Assembly: GCA_030447445.1 (NCBI GenBank)
Contig: JAUJOW010000015.1
Coordinates: 12,724-76,723 of the forward strand
From: Acidimicrobiales bacterium
GTDB taxonomy: Bacteria; Actinomycetota; Acidimicrobiia; Acidimicrobiales; Iamiaceae
Reading direction: 5' to 3'
DNA: 64,000 nt
Shown: positions 1 to 10,111 of the stretch, piece by piece
Numbering within the stretch: position 1 is the stretch's first letter
Layout of the letters: each line of letters starts with the position of its first letter
Position numbers and translations under genes: made by a program
Notes under the pieces: generated by a model
Databases searched by the model: none
Told to the model about the DNA's origin: nothing
Seen by the model: only the letters and a program-made list of their open reading frames with translations

Positions 1-350
1 TCTGGGGCGAGGGCTTCGGCGGCATGGAGCACGTCGGCCTCGACGAAGCGGGCCCGATCGGTCAGTCCGGCACGGTCGGCCACAGCCCGAGCCTCAGCGA
101 TGGCGGCGTGGGAGAAGTCGAGACCGGTCACGCGAGCACCGACGCGCGTGAAGGCGAGGGTGTCGAGACCGAAGTGACACTGCAGGTGCACCAGATCGAG
201 ACCGTCCACGTCGCCGAGCGCGTCGAGCTCTCGTGGGCGAGGTCCGCGCTGCTCAGCCAACCACCCCTCGACGTCGTAGAAGAACGAGCTGACGTGGATC
301 GGCACTCGTTCGTCCCAGTTGGCGCGATTGGCAGCAACGTGGCTGTCCAT
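1..350 (-). CDS. Class I SAM-dependent methyltransferase, 3' part beyond window
   Basis: The frame opens with ATG (MDSHVAANRANWDERV) and stays open to the window edge, so about 116 N-terminal residues are seen. A glycine-containing motif I region (LVHLQCHFGLDTLAF) is followed by an acidic strand end (VTGLDFS) and a later VEADVLHA stretch. This is the arrangement of Rossmann-fold SAM methyltransferases of the Methyltransf_25/11 type. These proteins transfer a methyl group to an unknown small molecule in the cytoplasm; the substrate cannot be told. The start has no strong ribosome binding site in view. The gene lies downstream of, and on the same strand as, two Hsp20 genes, but a gap of over 130 bases separates them. 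The C-terminal half and stop are not in the window. Confidence 0.8.
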   Translation of the reverse strand, partial: MDSHVAANRANWDERVPIHVSSFFYDVEGWLAEQRGPRPRELDALGDVDGLDLVHLQCHFGLDTLAFTRVGARVTGLDFSHAAIAEARAVADRAGLTDRARFVEADVLHAAEALAP

Positions 351-482
351 GAGCGAGACCCGGTCGTAGCTGGACGTTCCGGCACTTGCCGGCTTCGATG
401 AGGTTACGTCCGCGGATCCGAGGCACCGGGGCCAGGACCGGCGCGGCGCTCACGCCGGTCCAGAACCGCCGGAAGGATCGCT

Positions 483-816
483 TCAGCGGACGTCGACACG
501 CCGAGGTCGGGCGTGTTCGGGCTTGGGGACCCGCACCGTGAGGACACCCTCGTCGAGAGAGGCGTGGACATCAGTGTCGTCGACGTCGCTGGGGAGGGTC
601 ACCTCGTAGGAGAACTGCCCCACGACCCGCTCACGGCGGCGCAGGATGCCGACTCGCTCCTTCTCCTTGCGCTCGCCGCGCACCCAGACGCGTCGACCGG
701 CGATCTCGATGTCGATGTCCTCCTTCCTCACGCCCGGGAGCTCGATCTCGACGCCAGGGATCGAAGGGAGCGACGTCGGTGGGGTGCTCATCGCTCCGTC
801 GAACGGGGAGTGCCAT
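483..816 (-). CDS. Hsp20/alpha-crystallin family protein, internally deleted and out of frame with its own start
   Basis: The long frame (102 codons from the ATG at 791) holds an alpha-crystallin domain: ELPGVRKEDIDIEIAGRRV at the N-end and a closing VRVPKPEHARPRRVDVR. It binds unfolding proteins as an ATP-independent chaperone. The family's usual N-terminus (MALPVRR...PFDPW) is present, but in another frame, starting at the ATG at 816 with a GAGG ribosome binding site. The two pieces meet directly at about 760-780, and the usual 30-40 residues of the REF-L helix are missing. So either a deletion shifted the frame and translation now starts at the internal ATG, or the assembly lost a segment. 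A second, intact Hsp20 lies just upstream, 38 bases from the ATG at 816. Confidence 0.7.
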
Positions 817-853
817 GTTCGTCACCTCATCAAGCTCGGCCACCGGGACTGAC

Positions 854-1297
854 TCAGCTCGAGGTCGCTCCCGTGTCGATGGCCTTGGCCTCACCGCCGC
901 CGCCGGAGCTGATCTCGACCTTGCGGGCCTTGGCCTGCTCGGCCACCGGGATGCTCACGGTGAGAACACCGCCGTCATAGGTGGCCTCGACACGCTCGGT
1001 GTCCAGGCCCTCGCCGAGGAACAGCTGGCGGCTGAAGTTGCCCTGAGGGCGTTCGCTGGCGATGACCTGATGGTCCTCCGCCGGTTGCCACTGGCGCTCG
1101 GCCGACACGGTCAACGTGTTCTTCTCGACGGTCAGGGCGATCGAGGACGGGTCGACGCCTGGCAGGTCGAAGTGGACCACGAACGAGTCGCCCTGGCGAT
1201 ACGCGTCCATGGGCATGACGGCCGGACGGGCCCGGGTCCCGAACGCCTGCTGGGTGAGGCGGTCGAGCTCACGGAAGGGATCGCTTCGCATCAGCAT
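854..1297 (-). CDS. Hsp20 family small heat-shock protein
   Basis: A 147-residue protein with the alpha-crystallin domain intact. It has an N-terminal helix ([17 protein letters not shown]), then the core beta sandwich ([20 protein letters not shown]), then a C-terminal strand ([15 protein letters not shown]). It holds denaturing proteins for refolding by DnaK/GroEL in the cytoplasm. I chose the ATG at 1297 over a longer frame because AGGAGG lies seven bases upstream of it. It shares a strand and likely a transcript with the shortened Hsp20 gene downstream. No CIRCE or HAIR operator is visible in the 140 bases upstream. Confidence 0.9.
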   Translation of the reverse strand: MLMRSDPFRELDRLTQQAFGTRARPAVMPMDAYRQGDSFVVHFDLPGVDPSSIALTVEKNTLTVSAERQWQPAEDHQVIASERPQGNFSRQLFLGEGLDTERVEATYDGGVLTVSIPVAEQAKARKVEISSGGGGEAKAIDTGATSS

Positions 1298-1438
1298 GGT
1301 GACTACCTCCTTCATCTCGCTCCGGTGTTCGTACCTTTCTCCCATCGCGCGTCGACGCATTCGGACCGACGATTATTCCGCCGACGACGCAAAAAGTGGG
1401 TGGAGCGAGGCGGCGAAGGACGGTTCACCGGGCTCGGC

Positions 1439-2050
1439 TCAGCGGTCGGTGAGCGCCAGCCGGGCTCCGAGCGCAACGAAGGCGCCGGCGAAGGAACGTC
1501 GCATCCAGGTCGTCACCCGAGGGCGCGAGACGACGCGGTCCCGGACCTCGGCGGCGAACACCCCGTAGCCCACGAAGATGACGAGCGTGAGCAGCATGAA
1601 GATGGCGCCGAGCTGCACCATGCGCCAAGAAGCGCCGGGCACGTCGTCCTTCACGAACTGCGGCAGGAACGCGAAGAAGAAGATCGTGAGCTTCGGGTTC
1701 AAGATGTTGATGAGGATGCCGGAGACGACCACCTTGGCCGCCGACCGAGGAGCCGGCGCCTCATCGGCCATCAGCACACCCTTGTCCCTCCACGCGTTCC
1801 ACGCCATGTAGAGGAGGTAGGCCACACCGAGGTACCGCAGCGTCTGGAACGCCAGCGCGCTGGTGTGCAGCAGCGCGGCCAGACCGGTGATCGCCGCCAC
1901 CAGGTGCGGGACGATGCCGAGCGTGCATCCCACAGCGGCCACGATGCTGGCGCGCGCCCCCCGTGACAGCCCCGCCGCAAGCGTGTAGAGGACACCGGTG
2001 CCCGGTGTGGCCACCACGATGAGCGTGGTCACGAAGAACTCACGGCTCAC
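1439..2050 (-). CDS. LysE/RhtB family amino-acid exporter
   Basis: A 203-residue membrane protein with about six hydrophobic segments. It carries the family's N-terminal glycine-rich helix (VVATPGTGVLYTLAAGLSRG) and the conserved NPK of the middle loop (ILINILNPKLTIFFFAFLP). Family members export amino acids or related small solutes by proton exchange across the cytoplasmic membrane; the substrate here is unknown. The frame extends upstream into the toxin gene. I chose the GTG at 2050 because it begins the family's usual first helix and gives the typical length of about 200 residues. The gene stands downstream of the VapBC-type pair with a 37-base gap and may be read from the same promoter. 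Confidence 0.85.
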   Translation of the reverse strand: MSREFFVTTLIVVATPGTGVLYTLAAGLSRGARASIVAAVGCTLGIVPHLVAAITGLAALLHTSALAFQTLRYLGVAYLLYMAWNAWRDKGVLMADEAPAPRSAAKVVVSGILINILNPKLTIFFFAFLPQFVKDDVPGASWRMVQLGAIFMLLTLVIFVGYGVFAAEVRDRVVSRPRVTTWMRRSFAGAFVALGARLALTDR

Positions 2051-2087
2051 TGGCGTCGCTCCACCACGGGACGACAGTAGGCGCCAC

Positions 2088-2537
2088 TTAGCCCGGCTCT
2101 GACCAGGACTGGGAGCGGGCTGGAGCGACCACCAGACCGGCCTCGTCAGCGGCCGTCCGCAGACGGACGTCCCAGGCGACCATGAGGGGGTCTGCGTCGG
2201 CGAGGGCCAGCACGCTGGCGAGGTGAACGGCATCGGCGCCGCCGAGGACGAAGCGGGTCACCAACGCTCCCGCGGCGTCAGCGATCGGTTCGGTGAGCTC
2301 GACCACCCGCGTCGCCGCCCAGAACTGCCGCCAGTCCTTGAGGGCACGCCGAGACTCCGTCGGGCTGAGGCGACCGCCCCGGGTGGCGGCTGACAACGCC
2401 GCCGTCACCTCCGGGTGCGCCAGGCGGTTGGATGCGACGGTGTCGGCCTCGTCCCACAGCCGAGCGGCCACGTCGCTACCCGGCTCGTCCACCACGAGCT
2501 TCACCAAGGCGCTGCTGTCGAAGTAGGCGACTGCCAC
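2088..2537 (-). CDS. vapC: PIN-domain ribonuclease toxin, VapC type
   Basis: A 149-residue PIN domain with its acidic metal-binding residues visible: Asp7 (YFDSSAL), Glu43 (HPEVTAAL), Asp102 (GADAVHLA) and Asp123 (AWDVRL). VapC toxins are Mg-dependent RNases that cut tRNA or rRNA and stop translation when free of their antitoxin. Translation starts at a GTG one base after the antitoxin stop, the usual coupled layout. The antitoxin gene comes first, as expected. The length is slightly above the typical 130-140 residues. The target RNA cannot be inferred. Confidence 0.88.
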   Translation of the reverse strand: MAVAYFDSSALVKLVVDEPGSDVAARLWDEADTVASNRLAHPEVTAALSAATRGGRLSPTESRRALKDWRQFWAATRVVELTEPIADAAGALVTRFVLGGADAVHLASVLALADADPLMVAWDVRLRTAADEAGLVVAPARSQSWSEPG

Positions 2538-2538
2538 C

Positions 2539-2811
2539 TCAGCTTCGGAGCTCGGTGATCAGCTCCGACACCGAACCGCTGGCCGTCGCCCTGCGCCGCC
2601 CGCTGGCCCGAGGCCTGGCGGCGCGCCGTGGACGGCTGATGATGCCATCGCGCTCGAGCCGCTTCAGGAGGTCGGCGGACTCGATCCCCACCAGACGAGC
2701 GACCGGCACGCCGCGCTCGGTGACGACCACATCAGCCCCCGCTCGTGCTTCCTCGACCCACTTCCTCAGGTTCGCACGCAGCTCACTGATGGCTATCTCC
2801 ACAGCCAGCAT
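2539..2811 (-). CDS. Antitoxin of the Phd/YefM type partnered with VapC
   Basis: A 90-residue protein. Its first 50 residues match the Phd/YefM DNA-binding fold (ISELRANLRKWVEEARAG, then VVVTERGVPVARLVGI). The last 30 are basic and disordered-looking (RPRRAARPRASGRRRATA) before a short hydrophobic tail likely to bind the toxin. It neutralises the neighbouring PIN toxin and should repress its own promoter. The ATG at 2811 was chosen because the longer frame upstream is low-complexity and lacks homology. Genome annotation often calls such pairs VapBC even when the antitoxin is Phd-like. Confidence 0.82.
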   Translation of the reverse strand: MLAVEIAISELRANLRKWVEEARAGADVVVTERGVPVARLVGIESADLLKRLERDGIISRPRRAARPRASGRRRATASGSVSELITELRS

Positions 2812-2828
2812 GGTACAGATTCGCCGAG

Positions 2829-2844
2829 TCGTCTTGTACGACGA
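2829..2844. promoter_or_regulatory. Inverted repeat upstream of the toxin-antitoxin pair, candidate operator
   Basis: TCGTC and GACGA flank a six-base centre, 18-33 bases upstream of the antitoxin ATG. Phd/YefM antitoxins bind short palindromes at this distance to repress their own operon, so this is a plausible autoregulatory site. The arms are only five bases, so chance is possible. Confidence 0.35.
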
Positions 2845-2875
2845 TCGAAGAACCACCTTGGAACCGGCGGCTGGC

Positions 2876-3319
2876 TCAGCCTTCCAGCTCGTACCGGTAG
2901 ACGTTGGTGTCGCGGGGCTCGAAGCCGAGGCGTTGGTAGAGGCGGTTGGCGGCCTCACGGCTGGGGCGGGAGGTGAGGTCGACGCTGCGGGCGCCGGCGG
3001 CGGTGGCCAGCTCGAGGGCGCGCCGGTTGAGGGCCTCGCCCACGCCTCGCCCGCGGGCGGCGTCGTCGACCACCACGTCCTCGATCCAGGCCCGCACGCC
3101 GGTCGGGATGCGGAACCGGGCCAAGGTCAGCGAACCGATGATGGCCCCGCCGGGATCGTCCTCGGCCACGAGCAGCACGGTGGCCGGCGATGCGACGACC
3201 TCGGTCAGCTCCGCCTTCGTCGGCGGCGGGGCCGAGCGCGACAGCTGGGGCAGGAGGCGGGCGAACGCAGCGACCAGCTCATCGGTCACCGTCGTGGCCT
3301 CGCGCACCGTGACCGCCAT
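2876..3319 (-). CDS. GNAT family N-acetyltransferase
   Basis: A 147-residue single-domain acetyltransferase. Motif A with the acetyl-CoA pyrophosphate loop is clear (IEDVVVDDAARGRGVGEAL, the Q/RxxGxG/A pattern as RGRGVG). It is followed by the motif B region (REAANRLYQRLGFEPRDTNVYRYEL). These enzymes move an acetyl group from acetyl-CoA to an amine; the acceptor is not predictable. The ATG at 3319 gives a normal family length, and the longer frame upstream is a shadow of PAC2. It faces away from PAC2, with 217 bases between them that contain no gene. Confidence 0.88.
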   Translation of the reverse strand: MAVTVREATTVTDELVAAFARLLPQLSRSAPPPTKAELTEVVASPATVLLVAEDDPGGAIIGSLTLARFRIPTGVRAWIEDVVVDDAARGRGVGEALNRRALELATAAGARSVDLTSRPSREAANRLYQRLGFEPRDTNVYRYELEG

Positions 3320-3536
3320 CGGGCCAAGGTAGCCACCACCGCCCGCCGAGGGCGGAGCTGGCCCGAACCCGAGCCCGGGCCGAGGCCACCGAGGTGGTGG
3401 TACGCCGGATCCACCGTCGCACCACCGCCTTGCCGATGCCGGCCGCGGCCTAACCTGACGTCCTCGCCTGGGGGGCGGCGGCGCCACGCGCACGCGGGGC
3501 GTGGGTCGCTTCGGAGCGGCCGATACGGTTCCGGTC

Positions 3537-4376
3537 ATGGACCACGTGCGGTGGAGGAGCCGGCCGCACCTCGACAACCCGCTGCTGCTGGCTGCCTTCG
3601 AGGGCTGGAACGACGCCGGTGACGCCAGCAGCGGGGCCGTGCGCTGGCTGCAGGAGCGCTGGGACGCCGAGCCGTTCGCCGAGATCGACCCGGAGGACTT
3701 CTTCGACTTCTCGAGCACCCGGCCCCACGTCCGCCTCGACGACGGCATGCAGCGGGAGGTCATCTGGCCCAGCCTCGAGCTCTCGGCGGCCACCGTCCCC
3801 GGTACCGGCCGTGACGTCGTGCTCCTGCTCGGCACCGAGCCACAGCTCCGCTGGCGCACGTTCAGCGAGCAGGTCACCGGCGTGGCTCGAGCCTGCGGTG
3901 TGCGCCTGGCCGTCACCCTCGGTGCCCTCCTCGCCGACGTCTCCCACGCCCAACCGGTCTCGGTGATCGGCACCGCCTACGACGCCGCCGTGGTCGACCA
4001 GCTCGGCTTGACGCCGTCCACCTACGAGGGCCCGACCGGCATCGTCGGTGTGCTCCACGACGCCTTCCGGCGGGCCGGGCTGCCGTCGGCGTCGCTGTGG
4101 GCGGCCGTCCCGAGCTATGTGCCGGCGGCTCCGTCACCGAAGGCGACGCTGGCCCTCGTCGAGCGCACCTGCGATCTGCTCGACGTGTCGATGGTGACCA
4201 CGGACCTCGAGATCGCCAGCGCCTCCTACGAGCGCCAGATCACCGAGCTGGTGGACGCCGACGACGACACCCGCGAGTACGTGCGCCGCCTCGAGAACCG
4301 CTCCGCGGTGGACACCTCCGATCACGAGGATCTCGTGGCCGAGGTCGAGCGCTTCCTGCGCGACCAGGACGACTGA
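3537..4376 (+). CDS. PAC2 family protein (proteasome assembly chaperone 2-like)
   Basis: A 279-residue protein with the PAC2 fold. It shows the early NPLLLAAFEGWNDAGDASSGAV motif region, the LLLGTEPQLRWRTF strand, and a C-terminal helical part ending EDLVAEVERFLRDQDD. In actinobacteria with a 20S proteasome, PAC2-like proteins are linked to proteasome or ATP-grasp functions, but the bacterial role is not settled. The start at 3537 (MDHVRWRSRP) is preferred to a longer frame because homology begins there. It converges on the amidase gene with a 15-base gap. Confidence 0.85.
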   Translation: MDHVRWRSRPHLDNPLLLAAFEGWNDAGDASSGAVRWLQERWDAEPFAEIDPEDFFDFSSTRPHVRLDDGMQREVIWPSLELSAATVPGTGRDVVLLLGTEPQLRWRTFSEQVTGVARACGVRLAVTLGALLADVSHAQPVSVIGTAYDAAVVDQLGLTPSTYEGPTGIVGVLHDAFRRAGLPSASLWAAVPSYVPAAPSPKATLALVERTCDLLDVSMVTTDLEIASASYERQITELVDADDDTREYVRRLENRSAVDTSDHEDLVAEVERFLRDQDD

Positions 4377-4391
4377 GCTCGTCGCAGATCA

Positions 4392-5798
4392 TCAGGACGG
4401 GACGAACCGAGGCCAGGGGCGGGCCTGCTCGAGGATCCGAGCCAGCCGGAGAGCGACGTCGTCGCGATGGCGGCGCACGGTGAGCATCACCCCCACGGGC
4501 AGACCGTCGCTGGCCGTGCCGGCGGGCACCGCCACCGACGGGTTCCAGCACAGGTTGGCCAGCATGGTGAACGGCGTGGCCATGGCCGGGCCGACGGCGC
4601 GACCGTCGATCTCGGGCGGGGGCGGTCCTTCGGCGGCGAAGGCGGTGACCGCCGTGGTCGGCGTGATGAGCACGTCGACGTCGGCGAACAGGCCCGCCAC
4701 GTCGGCCTCGAGCTGGGCTCGACGTCGCAGGGCCCGGGCGAAGCGGGGCAACGGGTGGTCGGCGGTCTGCTCGAGCACCTGGCGGGAGTAGAGGGAGAGG
4801 TCGTCGGCCACCTGCGGCCAGCTGCCCTCTTCGATATCGAGCCAGAGGTCGAGGGCGCCGTTCGACAGCCAGGTGCGGACCGGGTCGGTGAGGTGGACCG
4901 GCTCCTCGTCGATCACCAGCCCTGCTGCCTCGGCCAGCGCCTGTGCCGCATCACCGGCCAGGTCGGCCACCTCGGGGTCCACCGTGGCGAAGCCCAGGTC
5001 GGAGGACCAGCGGGCTCGGAGCCCGCCCACGTCGAGCTCCTCGATGGCCCGCTCGTAGCGGAGGTCGACAGCGGGGAGCGTGGTGCGATCGCGGTCGTCG
5101 GGACCGGCGACCACGTCGAGGTGCCGGGCGGCGTCGGCGGTGGTCGTGGTCAGCACGCCGCTCACCGCCGTCTGCGAGCCGGTCGGCCCGGGGTTCGGGA
5201 TGCGCCCGTAGCTGGCCTTGAACCCCACGAGCCCACAGAAGCCGGCCGGGATGCGGGTCGACCCACCGCCGTCGCTGGCGGTGGCCAACGGCACCAGCCC
5301 AGCGGCCATGGCCGCCGCCGAACCGCCGCTCGATCCGCCCGGGGTGCGGGCGACGTCCCAGGGGTTCCGGGTCGTGCCCCACGCCCGGGTCTTGGTGAAG
5401 TTCAGTGTGCCGAACTCGGGGGCGGCGGTCTTGCCCACGGGGATGGCGCCGGCGGCTCGCATCCGGGCCACGTGGACCGAGTCAGAGGCCACCGGTCCCT
5501 GTCCCTTGAAGAGCAGGGACCCGTGCGAGGTCGGCATCCCGGCGCAATCCTCGAGGTCCTTCACCCCGAAGGGCACACCGGCCAAGGGTCCGGGATCCTC
5601 ACCCCTGGCGACGGTGGCGTCGACGGCCTCGGCGCAGCGCCGTGCCAGTTCCCCGTCGACGTGGACGAACGCGTTGAGGGAGTCGTTCCCAGCGTCGATC
5701 GCAGCCACTGCCTCGGCGACCAGATCGACGGCCCGCCGCTCCCCGGAGCGAACCTGATCGGCCAGCTCGGTGACCGGCGGCCACTCCACCTGTGCCAT
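4392..5798 (-). CDS. Amidase signature family hydrolase
   Basis: A 468-residue amidase with the Ser-cisSer-Lys catalytic set in place. Lys80 is in GVPFGVKDLED, the cis-serine is in TPGGSSGGSAAA (Ser156/157), and the nucleophile is Ser180 in SDGGGSTRIPAG. The family hydrolyses amide bonds of small molecules or, as GatA, serves Gln/Asn-tRNA formation. No gatB or gatC neighbours are present, so a stand-alone amidase is more likely than GatA. Length is normal. Translation starts at an ATG after GGGGAGC. The product is cytoplasmic, with no signal peptide. Confidence 0.9.
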   Translation of the reverse strand: MAQVEWPPVTELADQVRSGERRAVDLVAEAVAAIDAGNDSLNAFVHVDGELARRCAEAVDATVARGEDPGPLAGVPFGVKDLEDCAGMPTSHGSLLFKGQGPVASDSVHVARMRAAGAIPVGKTAAPEFGTLNFTKTRAWGTTRNPWDVARTPGGSSGGSAAAMAAGLVPLATASDGGGSTRIPAGFCGLVGFKASYGRIPNPGPTGSQTAVSGVLTTTTADAARHLDVVAGPDDRDRTTLPAVDLRYERAIEELDVGGLRARWSSDLGFATVDPEVADLAGDAAQALAEAAGLVIDEEPVHLTDPVRTWLSNGALDLWLDIEEGSWPQVADDLSLYSRQVLEQTADHPLPRFARALRRRAQLEADVAGLFADVDVLITPTTAVTAFAAEGPPPPEIDGRAVGPAMATPFTMLANLCWNPSVAVPAGTASDGLPVGVMLTVRRHRDDVALRLARILEQARPWPRFVPS

Positions 5799-5879
5799 GA
5801 CTGCTCCCCTGCTGACGACGACCTCGGTCGGGGCAACCTATATCCGTCGACCGCTGAGCGCGCCGCTACCGTCCGGTGC

Positions 5880-6347
5880 GTGACGGCCAAGGTGTCGACC
5901 TGCGTGTGGCGCCTCTCCACCGACCTGATCCGCGCCCTCGACGAGCGCTTCGGGGAGCCGGTCGATGCCTACGTCAACGGCAGCCAGACCTGGTTGCGAG
6001 ACGACGGGCCGAGCGGGGAGACGATCGAGTGGCGGCTGCACCCGGCCGCCGGCTTCCGGGCTCCCGAGGGGCTCAGCCACCACGACCTCTTCCCGGCCGT
6101 GGCCTTCGCCCTCGCCAGCGAGACCGAGCCTCCCGCCCCGATCGACGCGCTCTGGGACGGCCTCGAGGCGTACCCGGCCTACGGCGACGAGATCGAGCCC
6201 GTCCCGCTGGCCACGGCGGTGACCACAGCCCTCGGGATCGGTCCCGACGGCACCGGCCAAGTTGACCACGACCGCATCGGCGAGGCGTGGGAACAGGCCC
6301 GCGGCCGACTCTCCATCGTCGACGCCCTGTTCGCCGAGCTCGGCTGA
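5880..6347 (+). CDS. Hypothetical protein, 155 residues
   Basis: I do not recognise this family. The protein is acidic and soluble, with no membrane segment. It has a conserved-looking WRL...IRALDERFGEPVDAYVNGSQTW start, a central EWRLHPAAGF segment, and a helical end (RIGEAWEQARGRLSIVDALFAELG). The reading frame is open far upstream through the amidase antisense, so that part is a shadow. The true start is probably the GTG at 5880, or a second GTG at 5892. The amidase diverges from it with 81 bases between start codons. Codon use matches the neighbours. Confidence 0.6.
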   Translation: MTAKVSTCVWRLSTDLIRALDERFGEPVDAYVNGSQTWLRDDGPSGETIEWRLHPAAGFRAPEGLSHHDLFPAVAFALASETEPPAPIDALWDGLEAYPAYGDEIEPVPLATAVTTALGIGPDGTGQVDHDRIGEAWEQARGRLSIVDALFAELG

Positions 6348-6370
6348 ACGGTCCGCGCCGTCACCAGGGT

Positions 6371-6420
6371 CGTTCTCGGGACTTGGGGACGGCCATCACC
6401 ATGCCTATGTCCCGAGAACG
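6371..6420. terminator. Long inverted repeat at a convergent gene end
   Basis: Two perfect 12-base arms (6371-6382 and 6409-6420, core TTCTCGGGAC) enclose a 26-base loop. It sits between a plus-strand stop and the minus-strand DUF2277 gene, and overlaps the last 16 bases of that gene. Position and symmetry suit a bidirectional transcription stop. There is no T run, which is common in high-GC actinobacteria. Confidence 0.45.
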
Positions 6421-6683
6421 GCCCGATCTCGTCTGGCTCGGACCTCGGGGCGGCGCAGCGGGGGGAGGGTGGCGGGGGGGTGGCGGCGGGGCGGCAGCTT
6501 GGTGAGGAGGTCGGCGGTGATGGCGGTGATCTCGCGCACGGCCTCCTCGACGGCAGCGCCCGTGGCGGCCGACGGCTGCTGCACGCCGCTGACCTTGCGC
6601 ACGTACTGCCTCGCCGCCGCCTCGATCTCCTCGGCGGTGGCCGCCGGTTCGAGTCCTCGGAGCGTCGTGATGTTGCGGCACAT
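6405..6683 (-). CDS. DUF2277 family protein
   Basis: A 92-residue protein starting with the family's hallmark MCRNITTLRGLEPAAT and then EEIEAAARQYVRKVSG. This conserved N-terminal motif and short length define DUF2277, a family of unknown function seen in many actinobacteria. The conserved Cys2 and the helix with Tyr and Arg suggest a compact helical fold. The ATG at 6683 is chosen because the family always begins MCRNI. The C-terminal third is proline- and arginine-rich and its end lies within an inverted repeat. Confidence 0.85.
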   Translation of the reverse strand: MCRNITTLRGLEPAATAEEIEAAARQYVRKVSGVQQPSAATGAAVEEAVREITAITADLLTKLPPRRHPPATLPPLRRPEVRARRDRAVLGT

Positions 6684-6712
6684 GCGACGCAGGTTAGGAG
6701 GGGTCGGTCGGG

Positions 6713-7411
6713 CTAGGCCCGTTCCCCCTCCCGCCACGGTGGCGTGCGGGGCTCGTCGTAGCGGACCTCCATGGGCTCACCCCGGATGGCGGCGAAGGCC
6801 AGCTCACCCCACTGCGAGTAGCCGGCGAGGGGCTGGGGCAGGTCCTCCTCGGCGAACCAGCCGACGTCGGAGGTCTCGAGCGGGTGGGCGGCGAGGTCAC
6901 CACCCACGGCCCGGCAGTGGAACACGAGCGAGTAGAGCGGCACCCGGGTGAACCCGAGGCGGAGCCCGTCGAGCACGGCGATGAGTCGCACCACCTCGCA
7001 GGCCACCCCCGTCTCCTCCCGCACCTCCTTGACCGCCACCTCCGAGGCCGAGTAGCCGACGTCGGCCCAGCCCGTCGGGTACAGCCAGATGCCGGAGTCA
7101 GCCCGCTGGACGAGCAGGATCCGGCCTTGGTCGTCGCCCACCACCGCCCCGACCGCCACCTTGGGCGTCACGTAGCCGGGGACGCCCTTGCCGACGCTCT
7201 TCATCCACTCGGCCACCAGCTCCTCGGGCTCGGCGACGCGGTCGAGCTCGACGCCGGCGGCGTGGCGGATGTCGGCGGCCACGGCCAGGACCTCCTCGAA
7301 CCGCTCCCGCTCGTAGAGGTTCTCGGTGAACCCCAGGCCGGTGCGGGCGATGCCGGCCAGCGCTTCGCTCCAGCGCAGCAGTTGCGCCTCGCTGACCCGG
7401 GCCTCTTCCAC
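6713..7411 (-). CDS. Nudix hydrolase with N-terminal helical domain
   Basis: About 232 residues. A helical N-terminal domain (AQLLRWSEALAGIARTG to ADIRH) is followed by a Nudix domain with the box GWADVGYSASEVAVKEVREETGV. The KEVREETGV half fits the REUXEEXGU core. The first glutamate of the classical GX5E is replaced by Tyr, as in some YjhB-like members. Enzymes of this type hydrolyse ADP-ribose or related nucleoside diphosphate derivatives. The GTG at 7411 is the first good start after the glnD stop; the longer ORF overlaps glnD and is not homologous there. It may be the last gene of the amtB-glnB-glnD transcript. Confidence 0.82.
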   Translation of the reverse strand: MEEARVSEAQLLRWSEALAGIARTGLGFTENLYERERFEEVLAVAADIRHAAGVELDRVAEPEELVAEWMKSVGKGVPGYVTPKVAVGAVVGDDQGRILLVQRADSGIWLYPTGWADVGYSASEVAVKEVREETGVACEVVRLIAVLDGLRLGFTRVPLYSLVFHCRAVGGDLAAHPLETSDVGWFAEEDLPQPLAGYSQWGELAFAAIRGEPMEVRYDEPRTPPWREGERA

Positions 7412-7436
7412 GTCGGGCGACGCTATCTCGTCGCCC

Positions 7437-10111
<2,675 letters not shown>

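Noticed and set aside
4467..6347. A 626-codon plus-strand frame opposite the amidase
   Set aside because: Only the last 155 codons lie outside the amidase and look like a protein; the rest is antisense.
6640..6665. A tRNA T-arm-like GGTTCGAGTCC
   Set aside because: It lies inside the DUF2277 coding region and no acceptor, D or anticodon arms surround it.
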